Below are positions 12,908 through 25,688 of a stretch of 64,000 nt of DNA, in pieces. The notes under the pieces are model-generated. The model made no database searches. It worked only from the letters and a program-made list of their open reading frames with translations, and was not told the origin of the DNA. The position numbers and the translations under genes are program-made. Position 1 is the stretch's first letter. Each line of letters starts with the position of its first letter. This stretch comes from Neckera pumila (taxonomy: Eukaryota; Streptophyta; Bryopsida; Hypnales; Neckeraceae): NCBI GenBank assembly GCA_963969595.1, contig OZ018417.1, positions 1,552,501-1,616,500 of the forward strand, given 5' to 3'.

Positions 12908-14736
12908 CTATAGTTTTCCATGGTACTTTTGAAAGCACCCCAAACACCAGCACATGAATTTGTTGTCACATGATGGACAATAAGTTTTAGGACGCTTCAC
13001 TGGATGTGATCCATCATTACAGACCACACAGGGACCCCTCATGGAAGTAGTTGCCGGATAGCACACTTTTCGGCGTTGCACTGAATGTGGTAAGCGTGAT
13101 CTGAGCTCCCAGTTTTGCATAAAAGCTTCACACAGTTGAGTTCGAAATTGTAGATGCGTCATAGGCCGGCGTGGATGATTCCTCTTCTTACATTTGTCAA
13201 GGTAAATGATATACATATTTACAACAGTCGTGTCGATCAAGAAGAAAAATACCTTGTGCCACCATTTGTGTGAACACGTCTGGCAAGTCTATGATGCTCG
13301 AAGCTTATCAGCCACATCCACGCCTCTCATGTTCATTGTGTACTCCAGGTGGATAGGGGACGTCTAAATGTTTTTGCGGCTTGCACCATCTCGACGAGGC
13401 ACTGAGGCAACAGGAAACTCACACGGAAATTGTAGTGGCACCGTGTGAGTAGAGAGAATGGACACGGGCCTCTTGTCCTTCCATACAATTGCATTGATAG
13501 CCCTAGATTCATGCATTTGCCATTGAAGAGTCCCCTGCACACTCTTAGCAAAATCCTTTGTATTCTTCAATATCAAGGGTAATCCAACTTTGTTTGCCCG
13601 CACTGTGCCTATTGCATAAATTTTCTTCTTCAATAAATCATTGAAAAGCAATATGCTGGTGAAAAAATTGTCCATGACTATCACGTGGCCTCTATCGCTG
13701 ATGCCAGTGAGCAAACGTAGAACAACATTGTGTGCTAGTTTCGGTTGCCCTCGTGGTACCGATGCCTCATTCACTGTGTTGGATCTTTACCACATTACAC
13801 CTCAAAGTTACATACAAATTTAGAGACTGTATCCACTAGGCACTAAACTTTAATTCCCCATTTTTGTGGTTTCTGCAGCATATACTGCCACGCCGGATAG
13901 TAAGTGCCCTTATATCTGATCATCATCTCATCTACCATGCCAAACCTGCCCATTCTCCATACTCGTTTACATGTACCTCTAATTTCATTGATCGACCACT
14001 GGAGTTGATCCATTTTATTGTATCCTGGTAGATTCTTAGCGTGAACATACTTTGCTGGATTGGTGAGGTGCAAGCACTTCATGAGTAACATAAAACGAGC
14101 TCGGGACAAAAGGTTTGATTTTGTTGAACAGTGGAAAATAGAACCCTTCTTCTGCCAGTAAGTTTTTATATTTGGTTGTCTTTTCATCCCCATGTACAAG
14201 ACAATTGCTATATAAACTTGTAATTCCTTCACGGAACATTCTTTCCAAATAGGACCCCCCTTTGTCTTTCCATGTTCATCCACGCCTATAGCATACCGAT
14301 TAGTCTCCGTAACAATGTCTTGCAAAAGATTGAAGGGTTAGAATACGTTGAATAAGTGCATGAAAGTTGGGAAATACCGCCATTCCACATTAGAAGATGG
14401 AGCCCCAATGAAAGGAATGCGCTTTGGATTATAAGTCAAGAAATCTTGGTTCCAAGATTCCTCCCGATAAATGTATTTCATACTCTCATGATCAGTAATG
14501 TCTCCACCATTGTCATCATTTTCTTCACCACTAAAATGGAACTCTGGTAATTCTTCATCACTGGGGCTGTCATAATCATAATCCACTTCCGGAAGCCTTT
14601 GTCTGCATGTGCTAGAACTAGCTCCTAAGTCGGTATTGCCATCAACAAAAAAATTGGACAACCACCAAGAATCTTCACCGTTGCTCCCCTCATCCACTGT
14701 GTCTGGTGGTGAACATGTAAGATTATAAGAGAACAA
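12908..14736 (-). pseudogene. PiggyBac transposase, disrupted
   Basis: Encodes a DDE transposase of the piggyBac type (cut-and-paste at TTAA). Reading right to left: an acidic N-terminus (14736-14338); then the conserved core with ETNRYA, CSVKELQVYIAI and FGMVDEMM (first catalytic Asp); a segment with VIVMDNFFTS (second Asp) and VWKDKRPVSILST (third Asp); then MRGVDVADKLR, HKWWHKVFFFLIDTTVVN; and a C-terminal zinc-binding domain (CVVC, YCPSCDNKFMCWCLGCFQKYH). Breaks: an in-frame stop at 14338, a frame change between 13843 and 13774, and stops at 13364 and 13289-13291. All catalytic Asp residues and the Cys-rich tail survive, so decay is fairly recent. The true start is not clear: position 14736 is TTG and no in-frame ATG was found just upstream. 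Confidence 0.88.
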
Positions 14737-14998
14737 GTGGCTCCTTGATATTGAGACATGCTACATTTGACAAAAACATAGAACTAAGTTGGAATCTATG
14801 GAAAACACTCTGTGGAGTTCAGAAGTACATGACTTGTACCAGGAAGTGCACAATGCATTTGCTGGAGGTCTAACCTCTTCTTCAATAAACCAGATAGTCC
14901 ATTCCAAGGACAAAAGAACATACAAAATTGTGCATGTGAACAAAAGCATTCTCCAAATGCTTTTCAATAGTTTGTACTATGTGGTGGAAAATAAATAA

Positions 14999-16189
14999 AA
15001 AATTGAAACTGTACATCGTTATTCATTATTCTCACTGAATATTTCCTTATGAAGAATACCTAATACCATTGGTGAATGTCCGCATTGTCTTTCTAGAGAT
15101 AACATTCAAATAAAATACCTCATCGGGTTGAAATGTACTTCCTTCCTCAAGATACCGATCCAACATGAAAACCTATCCAATATTGAAAGCTTTCTCCATG
15201 AAATACTCTTATGTAGTTCACATTACAATCCAAATGCTTGACCATAACTAAGTCACTTCACAATGCATGGATGTAAGGAATTACTAATAAATATATTTCC
15301 ATTTGTACGCATACAGGATTGTGAGTCCCAATAACATAAATGAACATTATTCAAGAATACAACATTTTGTAAAGATTTCTGTACTATTGAATGTTGAGGA
15401 AAAAATTTGAAAGAAATTTATTTCACTATTTTTTTTTGCATTGTTTACGCGTACAACAATTATTCTTCCAAAATACAAACAATTATGTATATAAAAAAGA
15501 AAAGGATACAAAAAATGTACTTCCAATATTTATAATTCTTTTACAATTTTTTTTTTAATTTTTAATTTTTGGTAATCATTTATGAATTTTTAATTATTAT
15601 TTATGTAATTATTTTTAGCTTCATGTATGTATTCATACACTAATTGATTAATATAAAAAATAATTTTATTTTTTTAGATATCCATTTATTATATTCTTGA
15701 AATTAAAAATTAATTAATCAATTACCGTTCAGCCTATTGTATTTGTTGACAACCGCAAAACTGAAATGGGATTGCACAGCAAGGTCTAGCACTTCAACCA
15801 TCAGTTTTCCATACAGTATGGAAACTAGAATCGCAAGGAATTAAGTAGGAGTCATTTCTAGTTCTTCTTATAGAAAGGCCTCTGACCCGGTTTGGTTGCG
15901 ACAAGAAATATTCTTGGGCAGAAGATGGACTGGCCCACTCAAAGGAAGCGGCCAGACGAAGACAAAGAAATAAAAGCAAGGAGGGCAAGTTCAATGACTT
16001 TATCTAGTGAATCGGGAAGACCGGGCGGATGTGCAGCTCCCCTTTGCTGGCGCTCCTGGTCTGCGCAGATAGCCTACGCACTCTCCTCTTCCCCGCGACT
16101 AGCGTTTTCTCGCTCTGCGCCTTCGCCTTCCTCTCCGTCCGGTGTCTTCTATTGGCTCCAGCGCTTGGACTTGGACTCGCGTGCCGCCT
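14999..16189. other. Non-coding interior of the long piggyBac element
   Basis: Very AT-rich to about 15750, then mixed. No supportable gene seen. Confidence 0.5.
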
Positions 16190-16450
16190 TCACTGTTGGG
16201 GCTTGGAGCTACTGTTGTGACTGAAAAGGAGCTCCAGCGGCCAAATGAGTTCCTCAAGTGTCCTCGTTTCTGGACCAGCATATGGACCCTTGTCAAAATC
16301 ATCTTCGAATAAATCCTCTGATGAAGAATTCAGACCTGACTGTACGTAGTCTTGACTATTGATGAAGTTTGGGTCCGGTTCTCCAATTTTAAGATAAGTA
16401 TAGTTGTCCATGAAAAGATTATCACATTGCGATACCGAAGGTACGTACAA
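16190..16450 (-). CDS. Small acidic open frame inside the piggyBac element
   Basis: 86 codons with a run of acidic residues (SSSEDLFEDDFDKGPY). PiggyBac transposases have acidic N-termini, and this frame lies upstream of, and on the same strand as, the transposase remnant, so it could be a detached N-terminal exon or a captured fragment. Nothing diagnostic is present; it may equally be non-coding. Confidence 0.2.
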   Translation of the reverse strand: MYVPSVSQCDNLFMDNYTYLKIGEPDPNFINSQDYVQSGLNSSSEDLFEDDFDKGPYAGPETRTLEELIWPLELLFSHNSSSKPQQ

Positions 16451-17725
16451 AGGAGTTGGATAATCGGAGTAAAGAGATTGTAGAGGACCAGGTTCCGGAC
16501 TTGCACTCTTGGAACTGCATACTGGAGTCTTGCTGGTGGAGGCTTCGCCCTCTTAGAGGCGGCAGCTGCGCCTCACCAGTAGACTATCCTATGCGAGCTG
16601 CACAAAAGACATTCGGAAGTTAGTATGGGATGAAGGAATTGGCATTGTCAACTTCATGCTCAAGTTTTGAATGACAAATTCATGCAATTGCAAACCTAAT
16701 CAGAAAGATTGCTGATATTCTTTAGGCGTGGTATGACTGTCTTAGACACCAGCAATGTCTGTCACTGAAATGTCACTCAATTTCTGTCAATTTCACGTCT
16801 ATACAACATCTATTCTTCATGGAAAACACAGATTTTGAACGCTCACTAATGGAATCACATGAATTCCAAAGTATTTGAATTACAGAAATCAAGAATGCAC
16901 AATTACTGCCTCTCAAGGAATTCTAATCGATGAAACACACAGTAGCAAAATGCACTGTCATAGAATCACGAACAAGTCCAGAAGATGAAGACAGAAAAAA
17001 GGATTGCAAATTACATGAACACAGCTGAATTGGACCTGGAGGTCTGAAAATGACAATGTGCTGGACATTGAATACGCAGTATACACCTATGTAGCAATCC
17101 ATTGGACAATAAATATGCATGAATCTAGTTGCCATGCATGTACAGCAAATGCTCTTGTAGTCTACAATTCTATAGACTTGGTAGAATGAGTTTAGTTTTT
17201 CTTTTTATGCTTGTATTGAATATTGCCACCTTCAATTTAGTTGTAGCTCCAATATGGAGAAAATGCTTGGATTCCAGCAAGTATTAGAAATTTAAAAACA
17301 ATTCAGTCAAGGTAATAAAATCTCTCATATCATAAACTAAACACTAATCCAGATTTTCAATGCAAGAAATGGAGGCTTCGCATTTACAGCAGGTTCTGAT
17401 TTTGGTTTTCCTTAGGCTGCCCTCCTTCAAGAAGCCCAATGCTAATGATGCATGAGCCGCCGCTGAGGAAGCTGGGTCGCAGCAGCGGAGCAGCAATGCC
17501 CACAGTTGCCGTCCAGCCCTTGCATGGTTGCCGACCACCTCCGTCACGATTGCAGACCACCTCTGCCGGGTTATTGAGCACCCTCTGCCCGGTCGCACTT
17601 GAAGAAACTCGCCCGCCTACATGTCTATTGCCATGTCTGACCTTGCGGAGCGCCTGTCAACGCGGGTCGCGATGCCCTCCCCTCCGCTTACTACTTGGTG
17701 TCCATCATAATTGACCGGAAGTCAG
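16451..17725. other. Non-coding interior of the long piggyBac element, GC-rich patch
   Basis: No supportable gene. The stretch 17440-17700 is markedly GC-rich and gives open frames on both strands with low-complexity Pro/Ala/Arg/Cys composition and no recognisable domain. Confidence 0.4.
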
Positions 17726-18381
17726 TCAACTCTCTCTTACTGGCTCCAGGGCTTGCCCGTTTTGCCCCTCCTTCCCCCACTTTGTATAAAAAGTCTTATA
17801 ACTTCTCGCAAACAGGTCCAAAACAAATAAAATTATATACCCATGTAGCTCTTTCAATTCTTCAACTTCTATAAAAATTTCAAAAAAAAATAAAAATAAA
17901 AGCTCCCATAGGTACATGCCCGAATTCCCATTTGTCCCCCGAAAGGACAATGGTCCTTTAGGTATTAAAAAAATTATAGAGTAGATTTGGAGAAGCTGTA
18001 AATTGATTGGGATTATAGATGTTATGTCCTTTAACCTCATATTTTTTTGGTGACCAATTTTTTAGATTTGGCATGTGAAAAAAGAAGATTGAAAGACTTC
18101 AAATCACTTTCACAATTTTAACACCCTCATGATTAAGCATTATAATCTTTCAATATATCCATAAATAATATATTTAATTGTGTTTTCTTTTTCCATGTGG
18201 ATTGTAACATGTCTAGTTTCAATTTGTATGGTTTCAATTCAAAAAAAATTGATAAAACTATCTATGGTGTAAGAACATTTAAGTTCTAAAAGGAATGCGG
18301 TCTTTACATTTAATCGGAATGAGGTCCCTGATCGGGAATGGGTGCACCTCCCTCAGGTGTAAAGTGTAAGTTAACCCTTAA

Positions 18382-19304
18382 CCCCTAAAGTTTCATGACT
18401 ATGTTCTCACCAAAAACGCTCCAAAACTGCCATTTCTAATACAACTACCAAATTTTTGGAAAAAAATAATTTTTGACACATGTAACCGTAGGATCTTGTA
18501 GTATGATATTTTGAAAACATGTGGTAAAAATTTCAGAAAATTCCACCGTGTGGATCATAAGATATAAGCATTCAAAGTCTTGAAAATCATTTTTTCAATC
18601 CTGCGAAAAACCGGGCAGCTGCACTTTGCAAGCTCACTTTTCAATGAAAAAATGCCGATAAAGGTGGTGCTTCTTTGAATTCAGTTTCCTAAACAAGTTG
18701 TCTATATGCTTGAAAAATTTCACATCATTTGGAATTGTACAACATATAGGAAAAAAATAGTAAGTAGAAAGAAGTAGAAATGATTCAAAATATTAAATTG
18801 TTAAAATTTTAATCATGGAATTTAAAAATACCAATCCCAACGGTTGTAATGTTGTAATAATCAATTTACATCCTAGGATTTTTTTTTTTTCCAAAAAAAT
18901 TGAAAATTGAGTTAAATAAACGACTTTAAATTTTTTTTTAGAGTAGACAATCCAGAACTGCCCGAAAACCAAAAACCCTCATAACTTTTGACTCATTGAT
19001 TGAAATGGAATGAATCAAAGCTTTTTAAGTATATATAAATGTAGAGAACCAATTTCAAAAAAAAAATTCCGGAAAAAATGATTTTTTCTGATCTGCCCAA
19101 ACTGCCCGGTTACGAAAAAAAGCAACATATTAGGTTACAACTTTTGACTCGTATTTCAAAATGTCATGAAACTTGGTACACATGAAGATATTCCTCGCCC
19201 CCACCTTCTATTAAAATTTCAGCCTCAAATATGGATATCTCTAGTCACACGTACCTGCCCAAAATTTCTATACGGCCAAAAAACGCATGTTGGTCCTTTA
19301 GGGG
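18382..19304. mobile_element. PiggyBac-type MITE, copy 4
   Basis: 923 bp, CCCCTAAAG .. TGGTCCTTTAGGGG, flanked by TTAA 18378-18381 and 19305-19308. Non-coding. The interior is shared with the elements at 23574, 24544 and 47946, for example 'gaccgtaggatcttgtagta'-like and 'ttttgactcattgat' blocks. Confidence 0.88.
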
Positions 19305-19308
19305 TTAA

Positions 19309-22300
19309 AGGACGCAGAGGTGACCTTGGAAACCATCCTTTTTCAGTACCGTGTGACATCATCTACATTAAAACATCCAAAAGTATCTATTGGAAGTCAA
19401 GCTACTGTAGAAGATCTCCCCTTTCCACAACAAATTTCGAGGATGAATGATTGCATTTCTGTCCTATACAGTTTGATTCTCTGTCATTCATCGACCACAA
19501 AATGGCCTCCGCATCGTTTAAGGGTTAAAGTATAAGTGTCCTTGAATAACAGGAACAATGTTCAAATTTGTACTGTAAACGACAATCACAGGTGTAGTTA
19601 CCCAAGGGGATCTGAGAACACATGTTTTCCGTCCTCGAACCTCAACTTGTTGCATGCCCTTTCGTGGTGCAGTTTCCAAGTTTGTTTTCCACATAGCCAT
19701 CCATTTGTCTTCATTCCATTTGTGAGCAAAGGATGGGTTGTGAAATGTCCAAAGTTGCCACAAAGGATTTGGTCAGAATATTTATTTATTATGGCTGTGA
19801 TGACTGACCATCCCTTTGGTCACCTTCTTTTCACTTTCTGCCCATACTCGTCGTCGTGGTTTTATACCTTCGTACCATGCAGAGAAATTCCTATCAGGTA
19901 CTTTTTTGCCATTCAATTGTTGTCCCCAATGGCTTAGGGGTCCCATCCAACAAGGCCAATCTGACTCCCATTGGATTGTGCCCTTAAAAAAAAAAAAAAA
20001 AAAAAACACACAAAAAAAAGACTTTATTGGAAGATGGAGTACTACTTCCTTATCCTGAAACTCATCCTAGAACTTTGGGGTTGGCAAACCCTTTGTTTTA
20101 TCTGCATACCCAACATGCCCTCAAAAGTTTGTGCATTCAATGCAAATCATTATTTTACTTTACTTTGTTTTTTGTACTTACTTTTGTGTTGTTTTTGATA
20201 AATATTTTTTCTTTCCTTCATGGTTCACGTGTGACAATTGTAGAGAGGTTTTGTTCTTAGACGACGTTGGAGTTCCAATCAATTGACATCGAACTAAGAT
20301 ATCATAACTAGGGGAGGCAACCCATTCTCAATTGATGACCCATTTTTGATCACTTCAGGAATTACAAGCATGTAAGAGGACGATTTCTTTGGTGGAAAAT
20401 TTACTCATATGTAGCAATAGTGTTTGGACCCTTCCTAAATTTCTATGAATTAATGAATTCCAGATTCTGTAACTCTTTAAGTGATCAAGAATGGGTTGTC
20501 TCCCCTAACATAAGATGACTCCAACTACTTGACCTCAATCCCATGTGCAATTCCTATAGTTGAATTTGATTTTGCTTTGTTCCTATCTAATGTCATCAAA
20601 ATTGTATTGTTGTCCTTTCTTTATGAGAGAATGAATACAATAACAAAATTGCAGGCTTATATGTAGAACAGGCTTTCCAAGGATTCAAAATTTGGCTAGG
20701 TGGAGTCATGAGGTACAGAGGTGATTGCAAGAAATACATGCTGATTTTGTTGCATTTCAAAATACTCATGCTTTTTTTCCCCTTAAAATACTTTAAAATT
20801 AGAATAAATAATTTTTAAAACCATTCAAATATATGGCTGAGGTATATACCTTTAAGATGAAGGTAACCACTGAAGAAAAAGCATAGAAAATTTCTCTAAA
20901 TACTAGAAGAACTCCAAATCTCAAGAAAAAAAATATTTAGATGTTTTAATTTGTTAAAGTAGAAAAAAAAATCAATAAAAAAAATCATTTTTTTCATTTG
21001 CAACAACTCTATGGAGATGGTCATACACCACATGAACCATCAAAATAATATTTAAATATTTTAAAATACAAGCTGAAAGAAGCTCACTTTGTAGACTTCC
21101 ACCATATAAATTAAAGATTTTTAGAATTCCTTGGTACGATAGCTACAAGTCTACTAGAAGACCATCTCCTCCAAATTTCAACTCCAAATTTGTTTTGTTG
21201 GGTGTTAAATAGATTTGAACCCTCCCAATTGGCAGGTGTGACATAAAATTGGACACTAATTTTGGACTATAAAATAATTTTGAAAATTTCCAAAAAAATT
21301 TAAGCAAGGTGTATAATAATCATGAGTACCTTACCTATACCTCTTGAGTCATTCAAAATGCAAAAGTTATGGCCAAAAAAGCAATCAACATATAGAATGT
21401 GACTCAAAATAGTACAAGTGTTTTTTGCAATCATCCACATCCACATGGCTGGAGATGCATTATATTTAGTTCACCACAATTAGAAGGAATGCTTTTGGAA
21501 TTTTCATTGGAACAATCTAGGGAATGAAAAGAGTCAAATTAGCATCCAAAGTGCAAAAAGCAATTGCTCTATGGTTTCCAATGTGAAGCTACAGTGAGCA
21601 TCCCAAAGATTGAACTTTAAATAGTGCAAAAATATCATTCCAAGAAGATCCAAAGTTTGATGACCTTGTCAAGTAGGATTTAAGTAAACTTTTCTTCCAG
21701 TTAATCTTGCAATCTATGCTAGTAGTGATGTTGTTAAATGAATGTTTTCACAATGGCATATGTATTTTTATCTCAACCAAGTCTATCTTCTTTATAACTC
21801 TCTTGGTAGGTTTCATACCTTCTACAAAGAGCTTGAATTTTATTAAATTTTACAAAATCATTGTACAGCTATATGAGTTTTCAATCATAAAAGACTTTTA
21901 AGTTGATGGGAATTACAATCAATTCATTTTTATTAGCATGTGTTGGTGGACTATAGTGTAGTTGTAGGTGAAGAAATGTAATAAATTGTTCAATTAATTA
22001 AATAATTAAAGTCTATAATTTACTTTTGGAGCACATAAGTGATGAGGGATGCTACCATCTTGTTGCAAATTTGAGCTACCTAGCATTATTCAATGAAGAT
22101 GCTACAATGTATTATAATTTTGAATGATGCTATAGTATCCAGTGAAGATGCCACAATGTATTATAATTCTGGATGATCAATAGTATTCAATGAAGATATT
22201 GAAAAATCTACTATAATATCAAAATTGAAATTGAAACAAAATGAGACTTGACTATAATTTTTATTTATTTATTTATTTAGAATAAAAATATTATATATTA

Positions 22301-22468
22301 CTTTCAAATTACAACCCCTATTCAAATTATAGATGACAAATGATGCAATCTAAATTATACATCATAAACAATAGACTAAGACAAATAGAGGATGTTGCAA
22401 TTCTTGTTTTCTTCTACAAGATTTCAATAAATAATAAGTTTGAGCTCACAAAATTCTAAAATCTCATG
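19309..22468. other. Repeat-rich interval, one possible relic ORF
   Basis: No solid gene. On the minus strand 20009-19518 has non-AT-biased, protein-like frames (for example WPCWMGPLSHWGQQLNG and HNPSFAHKWNEDKWMAMW) ending at a 21-base homopolymer A run (19986-20006 on +). This looks like a decayed mobile-element coding remnant, unidentified. 20600-22460 is AT-rich with nothing recognisable. Confidence 0.35.
20309..20506. mobile_element. 198-bp MITE with inverted ends
   Basis: The ends TAGGGGAGGCAACCCATTCT and (inverted) TAGGGGAGACAACCCATTCT match at 19 of 20 bases, and the match continues after an 18-base insertion on the left (TGATCACTT). Non-coding. The superfamily is not clear because no clean target duplication is visible. 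Confidence 0.7.
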
Positions 22469-22472
22469 TTAA

Positions 22473-23363
22473 CCCCTAAAGGCCCAAGGCATTTTTTGGG
22501 TCCAAAACCATTGAAAATTGCCATTTCTGCTGCAATCACTCAGGAAACCAAAAAAATCTAACCGTAGGATCTTATACTTCACTTGTTTTAGATTATGTGG
22601 TAAAAATTTCATAAATTTTGACGAAACAGATTTGAAGATATTAGCATTTGAAATTGGAAAAAGAATTTTTTTTGAACTGTGACCTGCAATTTCAAACGAT
22701 TTGACGGCCATTAGTAGATTTTTCTGCACTACACATACACCATTGGGTTAAATTTTTCTTATGTTGAACATTTGAGTTGAAAGTCAGGGGAAAAAATCTC
22801 AAAATGTCAACTTGATTCACATACAAACAATTTAAGTAGAAGTAGGTCCAAAATTGAATGAAACACTAAATCGTTAATAGCTCTTAGGTAGAATTAAAAC
22901 ACCATAATTCCAACGGTGGGATTGTTCTTGCAAACAAATTTAACCTTTTCAAAAAATAAAATTTAAATAAATTTGAAAATTGCATTCAAAAATGAATTCT
23001 ATAAATTGTTTCTTGAAGAAGATGCTAGATTGCCCAAAAAATAAGATTGTCGACAACATTCTCATTCTGAGTCCAAATAGAATGAATCAAAGCTTCAAAT
23101 GTAGACAAAAGCATGATCTTTGAGAAGAAAAAAAAATACAATTTTTTACAATTTTTTTTTTTGCCCGGCGAGTTGCTTTTTTGACTTTGGGTGGCATAAC
23201 TTTTGCTCTTGGGCACCGATTGAAAAAAGAATTATTTTTTTAGAAGCTAATGTGATTCTCTATCTTTGAAAAAAAGTTTCAAAAAATCAGGTCAAAATTT
23301 CAGGTCACACGAGCCTGCCCGAAATCCCAAGTGTCCTACGAGGGGACTTTGGGCCTTTAGGGA
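22473..23363. mobile_element. PiggyBac-type MITE, copy 5
   Basis: 891 bp, CCCCTAAAGGCCCAAGG .. GGGCCTTTAGGGa, flanked by TTAA 22469-22472 and 23364-23367. The interior follows copy 2, including 'ggcataacttttgctcttgg' near the right end. The terminal repeat carries compensating GGCCC/GGGCC changes on both ends, so it was mobilised as a distinct variant. Confidence 0.86.
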
Positions 23364-23573
23364 TTAAAATATTCATAATTTTATTGGCATTGGAACTAAG
23401 ACAAAAGAAAAAGGGAAGAAGCGTTGCACTAATAAAAGCTATACATGTATATATAAGGAAAATTGAATAGGATTTCACTTGTATAAGGCATAAAGTCTCC
23501 TATAATATAGACTATTCAGCTTCTAGTTAATCAAAAGCTTTAAGTTGTCTCTTTGGAAGAAGATGCTATTTAA

Positions 23574-24497
23574 CCCCTAAAGGACCAACATGCATTTTTT
23601 GGCAATATAGAAATTCTGGGCAGGTACATGTGACTAGAGATTTGCATATTCTGGGCTGAAATTTTTATAGAAGGTGGGGACGAGGAATATCTTTCATATG
23701 CACCAAATTTCATGACATTTGGAAATACGAGTCAAAAGTTATGGCCTAATATGTTGTTTGTTTATCAACTCGGGTAGTTCGGGCAGATAAAAAAAAATCA
23801 CTTTTTTCAAAAATAAAAATTTGAAATTGGTTTATTAGATTTATATATACATGGAAAGCTTCAAATCATTCCATTTTGATCAATGAGTCAATCGTTACAA
23901 GGATTTTTAGTTTGCGGGCAGTTATGGATTGTCTACTCTAAAATAAACTTTGAAGCCGTTTATTTCACTCAGTTTTCAATATTTTTCGAAAAAAATAAAA
24001 TTGTAGGATGTAGATTGTTTATTACAACATGGCAACCATTGGGATTGGCATTTTTCAATTCCATAATTAACTTCTTAACAATTTAGTGTCTTGAACCATT
24101 CTCTACTTCTTTCTACTTACTATTTTTTTCCTATATGTTGTACAGTTTCAAATAATCTGAAAATTTTCAAGCACGTAGCCAACTTGCCCTGAAAAATGAA
24201 TCCAAAGAAGCACAACCATTTTAGAATTTTTTTCATAATAAATTCACCTTGTGAAGTGCAGCTGCCCGGTTTTTTGCAGGGCCAAAAATGGACTTTTGCC
24301 ACTTCAAATGCTAATTTCTTCCAATCTGCACGATGGAAAGTTTTGAAATTTTTTCCACACATTCTCAAACCAGAGTACTACAAGATCTTATGGTTACATG
24401 TTTCCAAAAAATGATATTTTTCAAAAATTTGGTATTTGTCCTAAAATGGCAGTTTTGGAGCATTTTTGGTGAGAACATAGTCAAGGAACTTTGGGGG
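23574..24497. mobile_element. PiggyBac-type MITE, copy 6
   Basis: 924 bp, CCCCTAAAGGACCAACATGC .. AACTTTGGGGG, flanked by TTAA 23570-23573 and 24498-24501. It is the reverse orientation of copy 4. It lies only about 200 bp from copy 5 and 46 bp from the next element, so insertions are clustered. Confidence 0.87.
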
Positions 24498-25029
24498 TTA
24501 AAGCTCATATAGAACATTTCAATCAATTCATTCTTCACCTTGACCCCTAAAGGTTTTTGACTATATTTTCACCAAAACCGCTCCAAAACTGCCATTTCTA
24601 ATACAAGTACCAAATTTTAGAAAAAAAACATTTTTGAGCGTATGTAACCATAGGATCTTGTAGTACACTAGTTTAAGAAGATGTGAAAAAAATTTCAGAA
24701 TTTTCCACCATGTAGATTGCAAGATAATAGCATTTGAATTGACAAAAATCTTTTTTTAATCATTGCAAAAATTCTAGACCTGCAAAATTTTTCAGACCAT
24801 TTGGAATTGTATAATATATAGGAAAAAATAGTAAGTAGGAAGAAGTAGAGAATGACTCAAAATACTGAATTGTCAAGAATTTAATTGTAGAATTGAAAAA
24901 TGCCAATCCTAGCGGTTGTAATGTTGTAATAAACAATGTACACCCAATATATTTTGTTTTATTCAAAAATATCTATACCTTAAATTTGTTTGTTTGTTTG
25001 TTTGTTTTGTTTGTTTGTTTTGTTTGTTA

Positions 25030-25688
25030 CGTTGAGATCTCCCGGACCGTGCATCCCCCGGCCGCGTGCTTGGTACCGTCGAAAAGCTCTCGGCGAGGAG
25101 GGGTGCACAGGCTTGGTTTCGTGGCGTTTGGAGCGGTGGTGCAAAAGTTATTGAATTTCAAAGTATTTATTGATTAAAAAATTAAAAAATTACTTTTATC
25201 AATACCTTAAATGAGGCTGTTTGTTTGTTTGTTTGTTTGTTTGTTTGTTTGTTTGTTTGTTTGTTTGTTTGTTTGTTTGTTTGTTTGTTTGTTTGTTTGT
25301 TTGTTTGTTTGTTTGTTTGTTTGTTTGTTTGTTTGTTTGTTTGTTTGTTTGTTTGTTTGTTTGTTTGTTTGTTTGTTTGTTTGTTTGTTTGTTTGTTTGT
25401 TTGTTTGTTTGTTTGTTTGTTTGTTTGTTTGTTTGTTTGTTTGTTTGTTTGTTTGTTTGTTTGTTTGTTTGTTTGTTTGTTTGTTTGTTTTGCTTTGTTT
25501 GTTTGTTTTGTTTGTAGCGTGGACAAATTCCTGACCGTGCGTCCCCCGGCCGCGTGCTTGGTACCGTCGGAAAGCTCTCGCCGAGGAGGGGTGCACCGGC
25601 TTGGTTTCGTGGCGTTTGGAGCGGTGGTGCAAAAGTTATTGAATTTCAAAGTATTTATTGATTAAAAAATTAGAAAATTACTTTTACT
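25030..25688. repeat. Duplicated GC-rich unit flanking a long TTTG array
   Basis: Two about 172-bp copies (about 25030-25202 and 25517-25688) share CCCCCGGCCGCGTGCTTGG, GGTACCGTCG and GTGCAAAAGTTATTGAATTT with few differences. Each is preceded by a TTTG run. The unit is far more GC-rich than its surroundings and does not look protein-coding. Confidence 0.8.
25219..25490 (+). repeat. (TTTG)n microsatellite, about 68 units
   Basis: An almost pure TTTG run. Its open frames (repeating FVCL on + and KQTN on -) are an artefact of the repeat, not genes. Confidence 0.98.

Larger units (their letters stand above)
11755..17964. mobile_element. Long piggyBac element carrying a transposase remnant
   Basis: The left end is CCCCTAAAGGACCAAGG after TTAA 11751-11754. 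The right end is TGGTCCTTTAGGta before TTAA 17965-17968, slightly degraded. The subterminal DNA matches the ends of the 0.9 kb copies: 'aaaactgccattt' and 'accatcggatcttgtag' blocks on the left, and 'acatgcccgaat..gtccc' on the right. It contains the broken piggyBac transposase at 12908-14736. The element is therefore the natural source type for the TTAA-flanked miniature copies around it. At 6.2 kb it is longer than typical piggyBac elements (2-3 kb), and GC-rich patches at about 12320-12560, 16015-16220 and 17440-17700 may be later insertions or extra element sequence. Confidence 0.72.

Noticed and set aside
25207..25665. Long overlapping open frames on both strands (FVCL and KQTN repeats)
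   Set aside because: They are forced by the pure TTTG repeat, which lacks stop codons; no coding meaning.
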